Assembly: GCF_014645795.1 (NCBI RefSeq)
Contig: NZ_BMMK01000014.1
Span: forward strand, 1-64,000
DNA: 64,000 bases
Reading direction: 5' to 3'
DNA from: Longimycelium tulufanense
GTDB lineage: Bacteria > Actinomycetota > Actinomycetes > Mycobacteriales > Pseudonocardiaceae
Shown: positions 9,087-16,310 of the stretch, piece by piece
Numbering within the stretch: the first letter of the stretch is position 1
Layout: each line of letters begins with the position of its first letter
Notes under the pieces: model-generated
The model's database searches: none
What the model was told of the DNA's origin: nothing
The model's input: the letters and a program-made list of their open reading frames with translations, nothing else
Position numbers and translations under genes: made by a program

Positions 9087-9932
9087 ATGAGTGGATCGGC
9101 ACGACTTCGCCGGCTCGGTGCGGAACTACGGCGGCTGCGGGAGGCCGCCAACCTGACCCAGGCTCAACTTGCCAGGACGCTGGGGCGTTCTCAGGTGTCG
9201 CTGGTCCACTGGGAGCATGGCCGGACCCGCATCGGCAAGTCGGACCTGCACATGTTGTTGATGGAGCTGGGTGCGTCCGAGGACGTTCGGGCCGAGCTGG
9301 AGAAGCTGCGTCTGGACGGTCGCAAGAAAAACTGGTGGTCGGTCTTCAAACTCCCGGAGTGGTTGCGCCCGTTGGTGAGCTTCGAGGCGGATGCGGCCAA
9401 GATCGAAGCGTTCGAGCCGATCTTGGTTCCAGGGCTGCTCCAGACCGAGTCATACTCCCGAGTGGTTCACATAGCCGGTCCCCACGCCACCCCACCCGAC
9501 AAGGTGGATGACCGCGTGAAGCTTCGGATAGAGCGGCAGCGCCGTCTTGAGGGCGAAGACCCTTTGCGGTTTCACGCGGTGATCGCCGAGGCGGCGCTGC
9601 GACTGGAGGTAGGTGGATCGGCAGTCATGAGCGAGCAGCTTTGGCATCTGGTGAAGTTGGCCAGCGCACCGAACATCCGCATCCAGGTACTGCCCAGCAG
9701 TGTTGGCGCGCACTCAGCGCTGAGCGGCAACTTCGCCGTACTCCACTTCACAGACCCCAAGCTTGACCCTCCGCTCGGCTACGCCGACGACTCCGTTGGC
9801 GGGCACATCATCGATGACCAGGCAGATGTCGAGGTCTTGATGAGCATGTTCGGGGAACTCTCGCGGATCGCTCTGTCAGAGCCAGAGTCCGTGGACTTCA
9901 TCGCCACGGTGATGCGTGAATACGCTTCATAG
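9087..9932 (+). CDS. Scr1-family XRE regulator with DUF5753
   Basis: Helix-turn-helix regulator of 281 residues. The HTH covers about residues 5-60 (LGAELRRLREAANLTQAQLA, RSQVSLVHWEHGR). A C-terminal DUF5753-type domain follows (FEADAAKIEAFEPILVPGLLQTESYSR, FHAVIAEAALRLEVGG, IRIQVLPSSVGAH). In Streptomyces such proteins (Scr1) pair with a small DUF397 protein (Scr2) encoded directly downstream, as here, and affect antibiotic production. It is counted as an antitoxin-like family; toxicity of the partner is not shown by sequence. Confidence 0.92.
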   Translation: MSGSARLRRLGAELRRLREAANLTQAQLARTLGRSQVSLVHWEHGRTRIGKSDLHMLLMELGASEDVRAELEKLRLDGRKKNWWSVFKLPEWLRPLVSFEADAAKIEAFEPILVPGLLQTESYSRVVHIAGPHATPPDKVDDRVKLRIERQRRLEGEDPLRFHAVIAEAALRLEVGGSAVMSEQLWHLVKLASAPNIRIQVLPSSVGAHSALSGNFAVLHFTDPKLDPPLGYADDSVGGHIIDDQADVEVLMSMFGELSRIALSEPESVDFIATVMREYAS

Positions 9933-9961
9933 CTGAAGGCGTGTCGAGGAGGGTTAGGTTG

Positions 9962-10147
9962 ATGACTGGTCTGTCTGCCGTCTCTTGGCGGAAGAGTAGC
10001 CGCAGTGGCTCCAGCAGCATGTGTGTGGAGGTCGCCCGGTCGTCTGGTTGGGTCGCACTGCGTGACAGCAAGGACCCGACCGGCCCTGCCCTCGTGGTCA
10101 GTCCGGAGATCTTCGACATGTTCCTGCGCCGCTTATGCCAGGGGTGA
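9962..10147 (+). CDS. DUF397 protein (Scr2-like)
   Basis: A 61-residue DUF397 protein: WRKSSRSGSSSMCVEVA, then VALRDSKDPTGPALVVS and a C-terminal FDMFLRRL helix. An RBS GAGGAGGG precedes the ATG at 9962 with eight-base spacing; a GTG at 9941 is in frame but lacks one. It is 29 bases downstream of the DUF5753 regulator, the standard pairing. A broken second copy follows at 10151. Confidence 0.9.
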   Translation: MTGLSAVSWRKSSRSGSSSMCVEVARSSGWVALRDSKDPTGPALVVSPEIFDMFLRRLCQG

Positions 10148-10150
10148 CCG

Positions 10151-10240
10151 ATGACCGAACGGCTCGTGTGGCGGAAGAGCAGCCGCAGCGGATCCAACAA
10201 CACGTAGGTGGAGGTCGGCCGATCGGCCGGCGCCGTGGGT
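10151..10240 (+). pseudogene. DUF397 gene broken by a nonsense codon
   Basis: ATG at 10151 opens MTERLVWRKSSRSGSNNT, the family N-terminus. TAG then stands where the intact copy has the TGT for Cys in CVEV; beyond it VEVGRSAG still reads in frame before TGA. The downstream part no longer aligns in one frame. A tandem DUF397 duplicate disabled by a point mutation is the simplest reading. It begins three bases after the upstream gene stop. Confidence 0.7.
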
Positions 10241-10322
10241 TGACCAAGGTCAGGACGGCCCGTCTGGGATGCGTCGCGGCCCGCCGGTCGTCCGTGCCGT
10301 CTCGCGGAGTCGCCGCTACGGA

Positions 10323-10544
10323 TCACGCCCCGGGGGAAGGCTTCCTTCTCGATTTGAAGGGCCACTCGGACAGGAAGTACGTCCGTGCCAGAACCGCGGC
10401 TGCCAGGACTAGCAGGATCGCGGCCACAACCCAGGGTGTCCAAGGCCCGCGCGGTAGATAGATATTGAGTATGGTCAACGCCGCCATCAGCGTGGGAGGG
10501 AAGCACACCCAAAATCGTCGCGCTTTCTTGTCCTGTCCGTCCAC
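10323..10544 (-). CDS. small two-helix membrane protein, possible immunity protein
   Basis: A 73-residue protein with a basic N-terminus (MDGQDKKARR), two hydrophobic helices (residues about 12-31 and 38-58) and a basic tail (FKSRRKPSPGA). It starts at GTG 10544, two bases after the stop of the minus-strand ORF that ends at 10547, so the two may be co-translated. Small membrane proteins directly after toxin C-terminal ORFs are often immunity proteins; that role is inferred from position only. Confidence 0.55.
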   Translation of the reverse strand: MDGQDKKARRFWVCFPPTLMAALTILNIYLPRGPWTPWVVAAILLVLAAAVLARTYFLSEWPFKSRRKPSPGA

Positions 10545-10546
10545 GC

Positions 10547-10867
10547 CTACCTACCAAACCGACACTTCTTGAACATGCCGATACACCCGCTCACGGTTCC
10601 GTAAACGTTCACGAGATTCTCCGCATCTGTCATCGGCCGCCACGACCGCCACCCACCCCGACCACTCACAGCATGACCAACCCCCGACGAGCTAGCGGCC
10701 GCGACCATCAGACGTGCCTCGCCGTGAGTCCGTGTCCCGGGCTCCACTCTGATCTTGTCCCTTGCTGGGATCGAATCGCGCGTTCTTTCCCTTACCGCTC
10801 GTGGCATGCCGTTCTCGTACCCCAATCGGTCGCCCCTGCTGGGCATACCATGGGATGGCCGCGGCAT
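10547..10867 (-). CDS. orphan toxin-like C-terminal ORF, possible deaminase fragment
   Basis: A 106-codon frame just after the immunity copy A terminator. It contains GTRTHGEARLMVAAASS and, near the end, SGCIGMFKKCRF. A His-x-Glu-Ala motif followed by a Cys-x(n)-Cys segment resembles bacterial nucleic-acid deaminase toxins, but the match is weak. In its first half the sequence is duplicated at 13035-13271; where the copies diverge, five of seven changes are synonymous, which supports real coding in this frame. The ATG lies inside a terminator hairpin, so it is probably a silent cassette lacking its own N-terminal delivery part. Confidence 0.4.
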   Translation of the reverse strand: MPRPSHGMPSRGDRLGYENGMPRAVRERTRDSIPARDKIRVEPGTRTHGEARLMVAAASSSGVGHAVSGRGGWRSWRPMTDAENLVNVYGTVSGCIGMFKKCRFGR

Positions 10868-10973
10868 TACGCCGCGGCCACCCTGTCGATGTCCGGTCCT
10901 ACAGGTCGAGCAAGGTTAGTACTTCGCGGACGGCGCGTAGGAGGTCATCATCCGTCGGATCACCGGGCTCGCG
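10740..10973. repeat. perfect 234-bp direct repeat, copy 1
   Basis: Identical to 13144-13377 (offset 2404). It covers the last codons of the immunity gene, its terminator hairpin and the start of the deaminase-like ORF. Identity stops abruptly at 10974 inside the immunity gene, where the paralogues become only moderately similar, indicating recent gene conversion or duplication of this segment. Confidence 0.95.
10857..10879 (-). terminator. hairpin after immunity copy A
   Basis: GGCCGCGGC-ATTAC-GCCGCGGCC forms a 9-bp GC stem 20 bases past the immunity stop codon on the minus strand. The same hairpin is present at 13261-13283 after copy B. Confidence 0.65.
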
Positions 10974-11704
10974 CAGGCTCGCGTCAGCCGTATAGTCTTC
11001 GAGAAAGAAGAACATTTCTTTCAGAGCCTCGTACAGCACGCCATGTGTCCGCTCGCCGGAGTCTCGTTCCCGCCTCCAGGCGTCATACCAGTCCATCTCA
11101 AAGGACTTGGGGGAGATCTCACCGGTTACCAGCGCGGTCATGAGGGTCAACTGGTCGGCCACGGCCGAGCCTGGTTCCACCTCCTGTGCGGTCTTCCATG
11201 ATCGACGTGTGGGCGGGTACTGGGCCGCAATGGCTCGGAGCGGGTCACCAACCTTCTTTGCCTGGCGGCGGAACAGGGCGCGGGCCGCGTCAACTCCACC
11301 GTTCATGGTCATGGCACCATTTACAAATGCTGGGTCACCACCGAGCAGTGAGTACCCCTGGGTGGTGACCACGAGGGCGGCCGACACGTCGGGCAGCGCG
11401 ACCACGAACTCGGTGTCCCGCCAAGTGGCGTCGGCCAGCTCCGCCGAATCGACTAGTGACACCCACACCAGCTCCTCACCGGCGTGCTCCTCACCGAGCC
11501 GCCAGCCACTCCAGTGGTCACGCCGACTGTTGCCGCACCCGCATAAAGTGCATCAGCGAGCGTGCGGTTGATGTGGGCGGGCGATGCCACCGGCACGACG
11601 ATCCCGGCCATACTGCTCAACCAGGCCGGGCTGAAGGTCGTCCCGCCCTCGAACAGGATGGCGGACAGTTCGCCGCGGGTGCGTGGTACGACTCGGCTTG
11701 TCAC
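10899..11704 (-). pseudogene. colicin-type immunity protein, copy A, frameshifted
   Basis: Paralogue of the gene at 13303-14106. The 5' part starts at GTG 11704 after an RBS (GGAG) and encodes RGELSAILFEGGTTFSPAWL, then goes out of frame near 11500. The rest (SLVDSAELADATW to VLTLLDL) is open in another frame. Comparing with copy B, a single base is missing in what should be a GCCGGCTCGG run: restoring it gives AGRLGEEHAGEELVWVSLV. The C-terminal 85 residues carry the colicin-immunity-like helices (MTALVTGEISPKSF, DALREMFFFLEDYTADASLR-type pattern). Probably inactive unless the frameshift is a sequencing error. Confidence 0.8.
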
Positions 11705-11892
11705 GTGAGGGACTCCTTGTGGATGCTGCTGGCGAACTGCTTGTCTCCCAGTTTCCCACCTTGGTCAGGAGGTGACTTCTCGGCAAGTGAGCCGACGCGG
11801 ATGCGTTCTTCTGGAGGCTGCCTGGTCGAACCGACGCGATGATTTCACCGCTGGTGAAGACTTCAGCCTGGTTTTCTAACTCGTTTATGGGA

Positions 11893-11934
11893 AAGCCCGC
11901 ACCCTCCGCTGTCCGGTGCGGAGGGTACGGGCTT
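11893..11934 (-). terminator. terminator of the barstar-type gene
   Basis: AAGCCCG-ACCCTCCGC pairs with GCGGAGGGT-CGGGCTT across an 8-base loop (about 16 bp, one mismatch), 53 bases past the barstar gene stop on the minus strand, followed by TTTCCC. The remaining part of the 11705-11986 gap holds nothing I recognise. Confidence 0.75.
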
Positions 11935-11986
11935 CGTCAGAGCCCCGCTATAGCCGAGGACGGCCAGCCCCGCGATTGGGGTGTGA

Positions 11987-12787
11987 CTATCGAAGTTCGA
12001 CCTCTGAGGTTCGGTCGCTGATCACCGACAGCAGGCTATCCAAAGTCGATTGCGTCAGATGTCGCTGTGTGTCGGTGAAGTTCTCCCAGCGAATCCGGGG
12101 TGCGGCGCGTGCTCCCCAGCCCCCGTGGAGGCAGTCGGTCAAGGAGTCCAGGTTCCAGCCGAAGTAGCCGCCGGGGCCGTTGACGGCCTCGCCGATGGCG
12201 AGGTAGAAGCTGTCGAGATCGACGATGTGCTCGCCGTTGAGCACGATCTCGCTGGTCGGCGTCTTCGGTCGGGCTGCACCGCTGGTGGCGAAGGCGCTCA
12301 ACGCCACCACCTGCAGCCATCCGGCGCGACGGCCGGATGGAAGCTCGGTCCAGAGGTTCTTTTGTTGCGGTCCGCCCTGGCGCCACAGCTCCCACACCGG
12401 TTGCGCGTCGCGGTGCGGCAGGAGTGCGGTGGCACAGGTGATCTGGCGCCGGTCCTCATCCAGTCGGGTCAGTTCAGCGTTCCAGGCACTGTAGGCGCCC
12501 AACACCTCGCCGTGGCCGCCAAGAACCTGGACCTCGAGGGAGTCCAGTGCCGTCCCCGCCGCGCCGCCTTCACCACCAGGTGACTGGAACGGTGGCACCG
12601 GGGTGAACCCGGTGAGCGTGAACGTCCACTCGTCCAGATCGTGGTCGCTGGAGATGATGCGGCTGTCCTGCTCGCGGCCGCCACCGCCCACGAAGAAGTC
12701 GTGAACTTCGGTGGCCGTCGCTACGGGTAGGTCCTCGGCGCGATCGTATATCGCGTATCTCGGTGACGGTCCTGCTATCCGGCTCAC
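11987..12787 (-). CDS. barstar-family immunity protein with extra N-terminal domain
   Basis: A 266-residue protein. The C-terminal 87 residues (180-266) match the barstar fold: EIVLNGEHIVDLDSFYLAIG, then GGYFGWNLDSLTDCL, the barstar signature helix, and a final strand DRTSEVELR. Barstar proteins inhibit barnase-type ribonucleases. The N-terminal 180 residues (SPRYAIYDRAEDLP, then a SRIISSDHDLDEWTFTLTGF region) are not recognised and are unusual, since barstar alone is about 90 residues. GTG at 12787 has AGGAG upstream. No barnase-like toxin is visible in the window, so it may be an orphan immunity gene. It lies between the two colicin-immunity paralogues. Confidence 0.82.
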   Translation of the reverse strand: MSRIAGPSPRYAIYDRAEDLPVATATEVHDFFVGGGGREQDSRIISSDHDLDEWTFTLTGFTPVPPFQSPGGEGGAAGTALDSLEVQVLGGHGEVLGAYSAWNAELTRLDEDRRQITCATALLPHRDAQPVWELWRQGGPQQKNLWTELPSGRRAGWLQVVALSAFATSGAARPKTPTSEIVLNGEHIVDLDSFYLAIGEAVNGPGGYFGWNLDSLTDCLHGGWGARAAPRIRWENFTDTQRHLTQSTLDSLLSVISDRTSEVELR

Positions 12788-13034
12788 TGTGTTTGCTCCT
12801 GATCCTCAGAATACCTGCTTGCTGTTCGCGAACAGATGATTCTGGCTCGCCGAGACAACCTGCTCGATTTGGTCATATTTGACGTATTTCCGGGAAGTCT
12901 ACGGCAGTCATTATTGAGAAGATGTCGACAAATTCCGAAAAGCTCAAAATTCGCGTTCCTCGTCGAACCAGTCCTGAACCAGCTCAGGCGCGATCTCGAC
13001 GGGAGCATGGGCGGCCAGCAGGTGTACGCTGGTT
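12788..13034. other. AT-richer spacer with a coding remnant
   Basis: This 250-base stretch is visibly richer in A+T than the surroundings. On the minus strand a 31-codon frame (about 12944-13039) ends APVEIAPELVQDWFDEEREF and stop, which looks like the tail of a lost protein, without a start. No intact gene is present. Confidence 0.4.
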
Positions 13035-13271
13035 TTAGCTCATTGTTGTACGGTGTCTGAGAGGATTCATAGGTATCCTCCGACTCTCAGCTGCTTGAGT
13101 CACTTCTCGTGAGCCTCGTGCCTCACCGTATGTTTGCGTCCCAGGCTCCACTCTGATCTTGTCCCTTGCTGGGATCGAATCGCGCGTTCTTTCCCTTACC
13201 GCTCGTGGCATGCCGTTCTCGTACCCCAATCGGTCGCCCCTGCTGGGCATACCATGGGATGGCCGCGGCAT
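13035..13271 (-). pseudogene. truncated copy of the deaminase-like ORF
   Basis: The first half is identical at the DNA level to 10705-10867 and reads to RVEPGTQTYGEARG, after which similarity to the other copy ends. His is replaced by Tyr in the HGEA motif. It follows immunity copy B exactly as 10547-10867 follows copy A. Probably a remnant. Confidence 0.5.
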
Positions 13272-13377
13272 TACGCCGCGGCCACCCTGTCGATGTCCGG
13301 TCCTACAGGTCGAGCAAGGTTAGTACTTCGCGGACGGCGCGTAGGAGGTCATCATCCGTCGGATCACCGGGCTCGCG
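13144..13377. repeat. perfect 234-bp direct repeat, copy 2
   Basis: Identical to 10740-10973. It includes the immunity copy B stop codon, its hairpin (13261-13283) and the start of the truncated deaminase-like ORF. Confidence 0.95.
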
Positions 13378-14106
13378 TAGGCTTGGGTCAGCGGTATAGT
13401 CTTCGAGAAAATAGAAAATTCTATTTAGGGCGTCGTACAGTAGGCCGTGTGTCCGCTCGCCGGTGGCTAGCTCTCTGCTTCGGGAATCCAGCCAGTTTCT
13501 CACAAAGGATGCGGGGGAGATCTCGCCGGCTACCAGTGCGGTCATGAGGGCGAGTTGGTCGGCCACGGCTGAGCCTGGGTCGACCTCCTGCGCGGTTTTC
13601 CATGAGCGATGCGTGCGCGGGTACTGGGCCGCGATGCGCCGGAGCGCAGCACCACCTTTCTTTGCCTGGCGACGAAACAGGTCTCGGGCAGCGTCAACTC
13701 CGTCGGCCACGGCTCGCTCCACGAACGCCTGAGAGCCGCCGAGCAGTGAGTATCCCTTGGTGGTGACCACGAGGGCGCCCGACAGGTCGGGCAGCGCCAC
13801 CACAAACTCGGTGTCCTGCCAGGTCGCGTCGGCCAGCTCCGCCGCATCGACCAGTGACACCGTGACCAGCTCCTCGTCGACGTGGTCTTGGCCGAGTCGC
13901 CCTGCTAGCGCCGTGCTTGCGCCGACAGCTGCGGCACCGGCACAAAACGCGTCAGCGAGCTTGCGGTTGATGCAAGCAGGTGATGTCAGCGGAACCACTG
14001 TCCCAGCCACACTGCTTAACCAAGCCGGACTGAAGGTCGTCCCGTTCTCGAACAGGATGGCGGACAGCTCACCGCATGTGCATGGCACGGTACGCCCTAC
14101 CCCCAC
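13303..14106 (-). CDS. colicin D-type immunity protein, copy B (intact)
   Basis: A 267-residue protein. The C-terminal part (about 185-267: DQLALMTALVAGEISPASF, LLYDALNRIFYFLEDYTADP, DDLLRAVREVLTLLDL) matches the helical colicin immunity domain that neutralises colicin D-like tRNases. The N-terminal 180 residues (GELSAILFENGTTFSPAWLS, WQDTEFVVALPDLSGALVV) form an additional domain I do not recognise. GTG at 14106 lies within the last codons of the toxin (10-base overlap), giving translational coupling; an ATG at 14157 is in frame but lies deeper in the toxin. It is the probable cognate antidote of the adjacent toxin. Confidence 0.82.
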   Translation of the reverse strand: MGVGRTVPCTCGELSAILFENGTTFSPAWLSSVAGTVVPLTSPACINRKLADAFCAGAAAVGASTALAGRLGQDHVDEELVTVSLVDAAELADATWQDTEFVVALPDLSGALVVTTKGYSLLGGSQAFVERAVADGVDAARDLFRRQAKKGGAALRRIAAQYPRTHRSWKTAQEVDPGSAVADQLALMTALVAGEISPASFVRNWLDSRSRELATGERTHGLLYDALNRIFYFLEDYTADPSLREPGDPTDDDLLRAVREVLTLLDL

Positions 14107-15245
14107 AAGAACCCCTTTTGGATAATGCTTAGGAATTGTTTTTCTTTCAAATTCCACGCCGACCAGAAGGTCCCGTCAGAGCGCAACATGACCATCTTGG
14201 AGGGGTCCGCCTTCTTTATTCCTGGCTTGATGAACCCGATCGCACTGCCCTGGTGGCGGTAGTTGAATCGGTATATTTTCGTCTCGGGGTCGAGCATGTG
14301 CTGACGCATGGCCGCCTCGAACCTCGCAAGATTCTGCTTGTTGCGGTTGCCCGTAACGCCGAAGACCGCAGCGTGTTCATCATACTTCTTGCTCATGGTC
14401 TTTGGGTTGGTGAAGTCGGCTGCGCGCTCCCAGCCGCCCTTGGCGCCTGCAGGCCCGCAGCCGGCGTTGTGTACGAGGATGGGGTAGTGCCGGCCAGCAC
14501 ATAGTAGGTGTGAATGCCCTCAACCGTGAGGTTGTAGACCTTCATGACCTCGGTGTGCCGGGTGGTGCTCGTGGCGACCACGTGGTCCCCGGTCACCGTC
14601 TGGAGGTGCTCACCGGCCCGGATGTCCTGGGCATCGATCCACTGGCCACGCTCGGTGACCCAGAACGGGTGGCGCGCCGTGACCTCGATGGTCCCTCTGT
14701 TGGGGCCGTCCACGGCGACCGAGACCATCTGTTTGACCCCCTGTCCGACGATGACCCTGGTGACCGCGCGGGCCGCGGTCTGTCTGGTTGTCGGGTCGGT
14801 GGCGGTGACCTGATCGCCGACCGCAATGTCCTTGATCGGCTTGGTGGTGCCGTCGGCCATCAGGACCGGTACTGTGGGTGCGAAGCTGTTGCCTGGCACC
14901 TTGCAGGTCTCAATGGCCCGTTGCATCGCCGTACGGCCGGCCTTGACCTCGTTCTTTGCTTGTGCGGTCCGTTTGAGGAAGGTGCCGACCTTGCCGGCGA
15001 TCTTGGCGATGGCGGCGACGAGCTTGCCGCCCTTGGTGACCAGGAGGAGTGGGCTGGCGAGGGTGAGTGCGTTGATGGTGGTCCAGATGCAGCCCTCGAC
15101 GTCGCCCTGGGTGAAGCACTTGACGGCGTCGTTGTAGCCGATCACCTCGAGGATGACCTCGGCGCCTTCCCGTTTGAGGAAGTCGAACAAGGTCATGTTC
15201 GCGTCGGCGACCGCCTTGTGGAACTTGTCAATGCAGGCGGTGGAC
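14097..15245 (-). pseudogene. polymorphic toxin: HINT domain plus colicin D-like tRNase, frameshifted and 5'-truncated
   Basis: Minus-strand order: a helical segment (FHKAVADANMTLFDFLKREG), a pretoxin HINT domain (GNSFAPTVPVLMADGTTKPI, HPFWVTERGQWIDAQDI, VEGIHTYYVLAGTTP), then in another frame ILVHNAGCGPAGAKGGWERA and the toxin tip KKYDEHAAVFGVTGNRNKQN, YRHQGSAIGF, FWSAWNLKEKQFLSIIQKG. The tip matches the colicin D domain, which cleaves tRNA-Arg anticodon loops; polymorphic toxins deliver such tips after HINT autoproteolysis. One base is missing at the C4 run 14481-14484 (plus G4): adding a C restores TTPILVHN. The 5' end is lost near 15240 at an inverted junction. Confidence 0.82.
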
Positions 15246-15615
15246 GAAGGATCTCGTCGACACGGGGTGGGGGGATCGCTACAACCTGATTGTCGCGGCG
15301 GGCGAGGGTGTGCTGTACGCCCGTGACACGGAAGGGAAGCTCTTCCGCTACCACTACGACCACACCAACAAGCGTTGGTTGCAGAAAGAGAAGCTGGTCG
15401 GCTTCGGTGGTTGGGAGGTCTACTACCAGCTCTTCTCGCCGGGTGGTGACGTCCTCTACGCCGTGACCAACGACGGTCTTCTCCGCTGGTACCGCTACCT
15501 GCCCGAACGTGAGATCGACTGGGCGGGGCCCAACACGATCGGCCTGGGTGGTTGGCGAATGTATCGCGACGTCATGACCAACACCGATGCCTGCAAGCTG
15601 AAGAAGAGCTCTTGA
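15241..15615 (+). pseudogene. tachylectin-type beta-propeller, 3' remnant
   Basis: The frame ending at 15615 reads WTKDLVDTGWGDRYN, LIVAAGEGVLYARDTEGKLF, GGDVLYAVTNDGLLRWYRYL and GLGGWRMYRDV, the repeated blade motif of tachylectin-2-like sugar-binding propellers. The first start in frame is GTG 15310, within a blade, and upstream DNA belongs to the oppositely oriented toxin, so only the last 125 codons survive. Two to three blades are present; a full propeller needs five or more. Confidence 0.72.
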
Positions 15616-15698
15616 CAGGCGATCCCCTCACCGCGGTGCCGGGCTGACCAGACCTGGAAACGTGAGCACGTTGCAGCGGCCGTGAGCCCGACAGGGTC

Positions 15699-15732
15699 GG
15701 GCCCCGGCGCGCCTCGTCTGGCGCCGGGGCCC
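15699..15732 (+). terminator. GC-rich hairpin after the tachylectin remnant
   Basis: GGGCCCCGGCGC and GCGCCGGGGCCC form a perfect 12-bp stem around a 10-base loop, 84 bases after the stop. No T-run follows, as is usual in high-GC actinobacteria. Confidence 0.65.
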
Positions 15733-15746
15733 GGTTCCGACACTGG

Positions 15747-15800
15747 CACGCGTTGTGGTGGCACGGCCGGAAAGCCGCCCCACCACAGCACATCGCAGGG
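15747..15800. terminator. hairpin between convergent genes, repeat copy 2
   Basis: CACGCGTTGTGGTGGCACG, stem TGTGGTGG/CCACCACA (15754-15787), then CCACCACAGCACAT and CAGGGCTTCA. These blocks are shared with 8623-8690. The loop differs completely, so the stem and flanks are conserved as a unit. It lies between the tachylectin remnant (+) and the SRPBCC gene (-). Confidence 0.7.
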
Positions 15801-15811
15801 CTTCATGTGCT

Positions 15812-16309
15812 TCAGCGGAGCGAGACGGCGACCTGCTCCAAGGCGTCCAGCGACTCCTGCATGCCGGCCTCCATCCCGGAGTTCAGGATCGTGTCGCGTA
15901 GCTCCTTGCTCGTGGTCTGCATCAGGGCCGTGAGGGTCGTGCGTCCGTCCACCTCGGTGAAGGTGACCGTGTTCAGCGGCGCTTCCGCGTCGGGAAGCTC
16001 CGCGCCCTCATAGATCTCGGTGTACACGATCCGCTCGTTCGGGACGATTTCGCGGTACTCGCCGTGGAAGGCGACCTCGAACCCGTCATTGGTGACCATC
16101 ACGTACCGCCACCGGCCACCGACCCGCAGGTCGATCTCGACCGAAGTCACCTTCCCCCGCTGCCCGCTCCACCACCGTCTGACCAACTCGGGCGTGGTCC
16201 ATGCCTTGTACACCAGGTGTTTGGGCGCGTCGAACTCCCGGGTGATCAGGATTTGCTCGTCCGTCGGGAGGGTCACCGTCGCCGACCCACTGCTCGTCGT
16301 TCCCGCCAT
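15812..16309 (-). CDS. SRPBCC (AHSA1-like) protein
   Basis: START/Bet v1-fold protein of 165 residues: ITREFDAPKHLVYKAWTTPE, WWSGQRGKVTSVEIDLRVGG, FHGEYREIVPNERIVYTEIY, LTALMQTTSKELRDTILNSG, the pattern of the AHSA1-type family. The ATG at 16309 lies one base after the ArsR stop (16311), so the two are co-transcribed. ArsR-SRPBCC pairs are common in actinobacteria; the ligand is not known. An upstream in-frame start at 16363 would overlap ArsR. Confidence 0.88.
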   Translation of the reverse strand: MAGTTSSGSATVTLPTDEQILITREFDAPKHLVYKAWTTPELVRRWWSGQRGKVTSVEIDLRVGGRWRYVMVTNDGFEVAFHGEYREIVPNERIVYTEIYEGAELPDAEAPLNTVTFTEVDGRTTLTALMQTTSKELRDTILNSGMEAGMQESLDALEQVAVSLR

Positions 16310-16310
16310 C

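Noticed and set aside
10765..10790. GGGATCGAATCGCG, tRNA T-arm-like sequence in the 234-bp repeat
   Set aside because: No acceptor, D-arm or anticodon stem can be built around it, and the region reads as protein-coding remnant.
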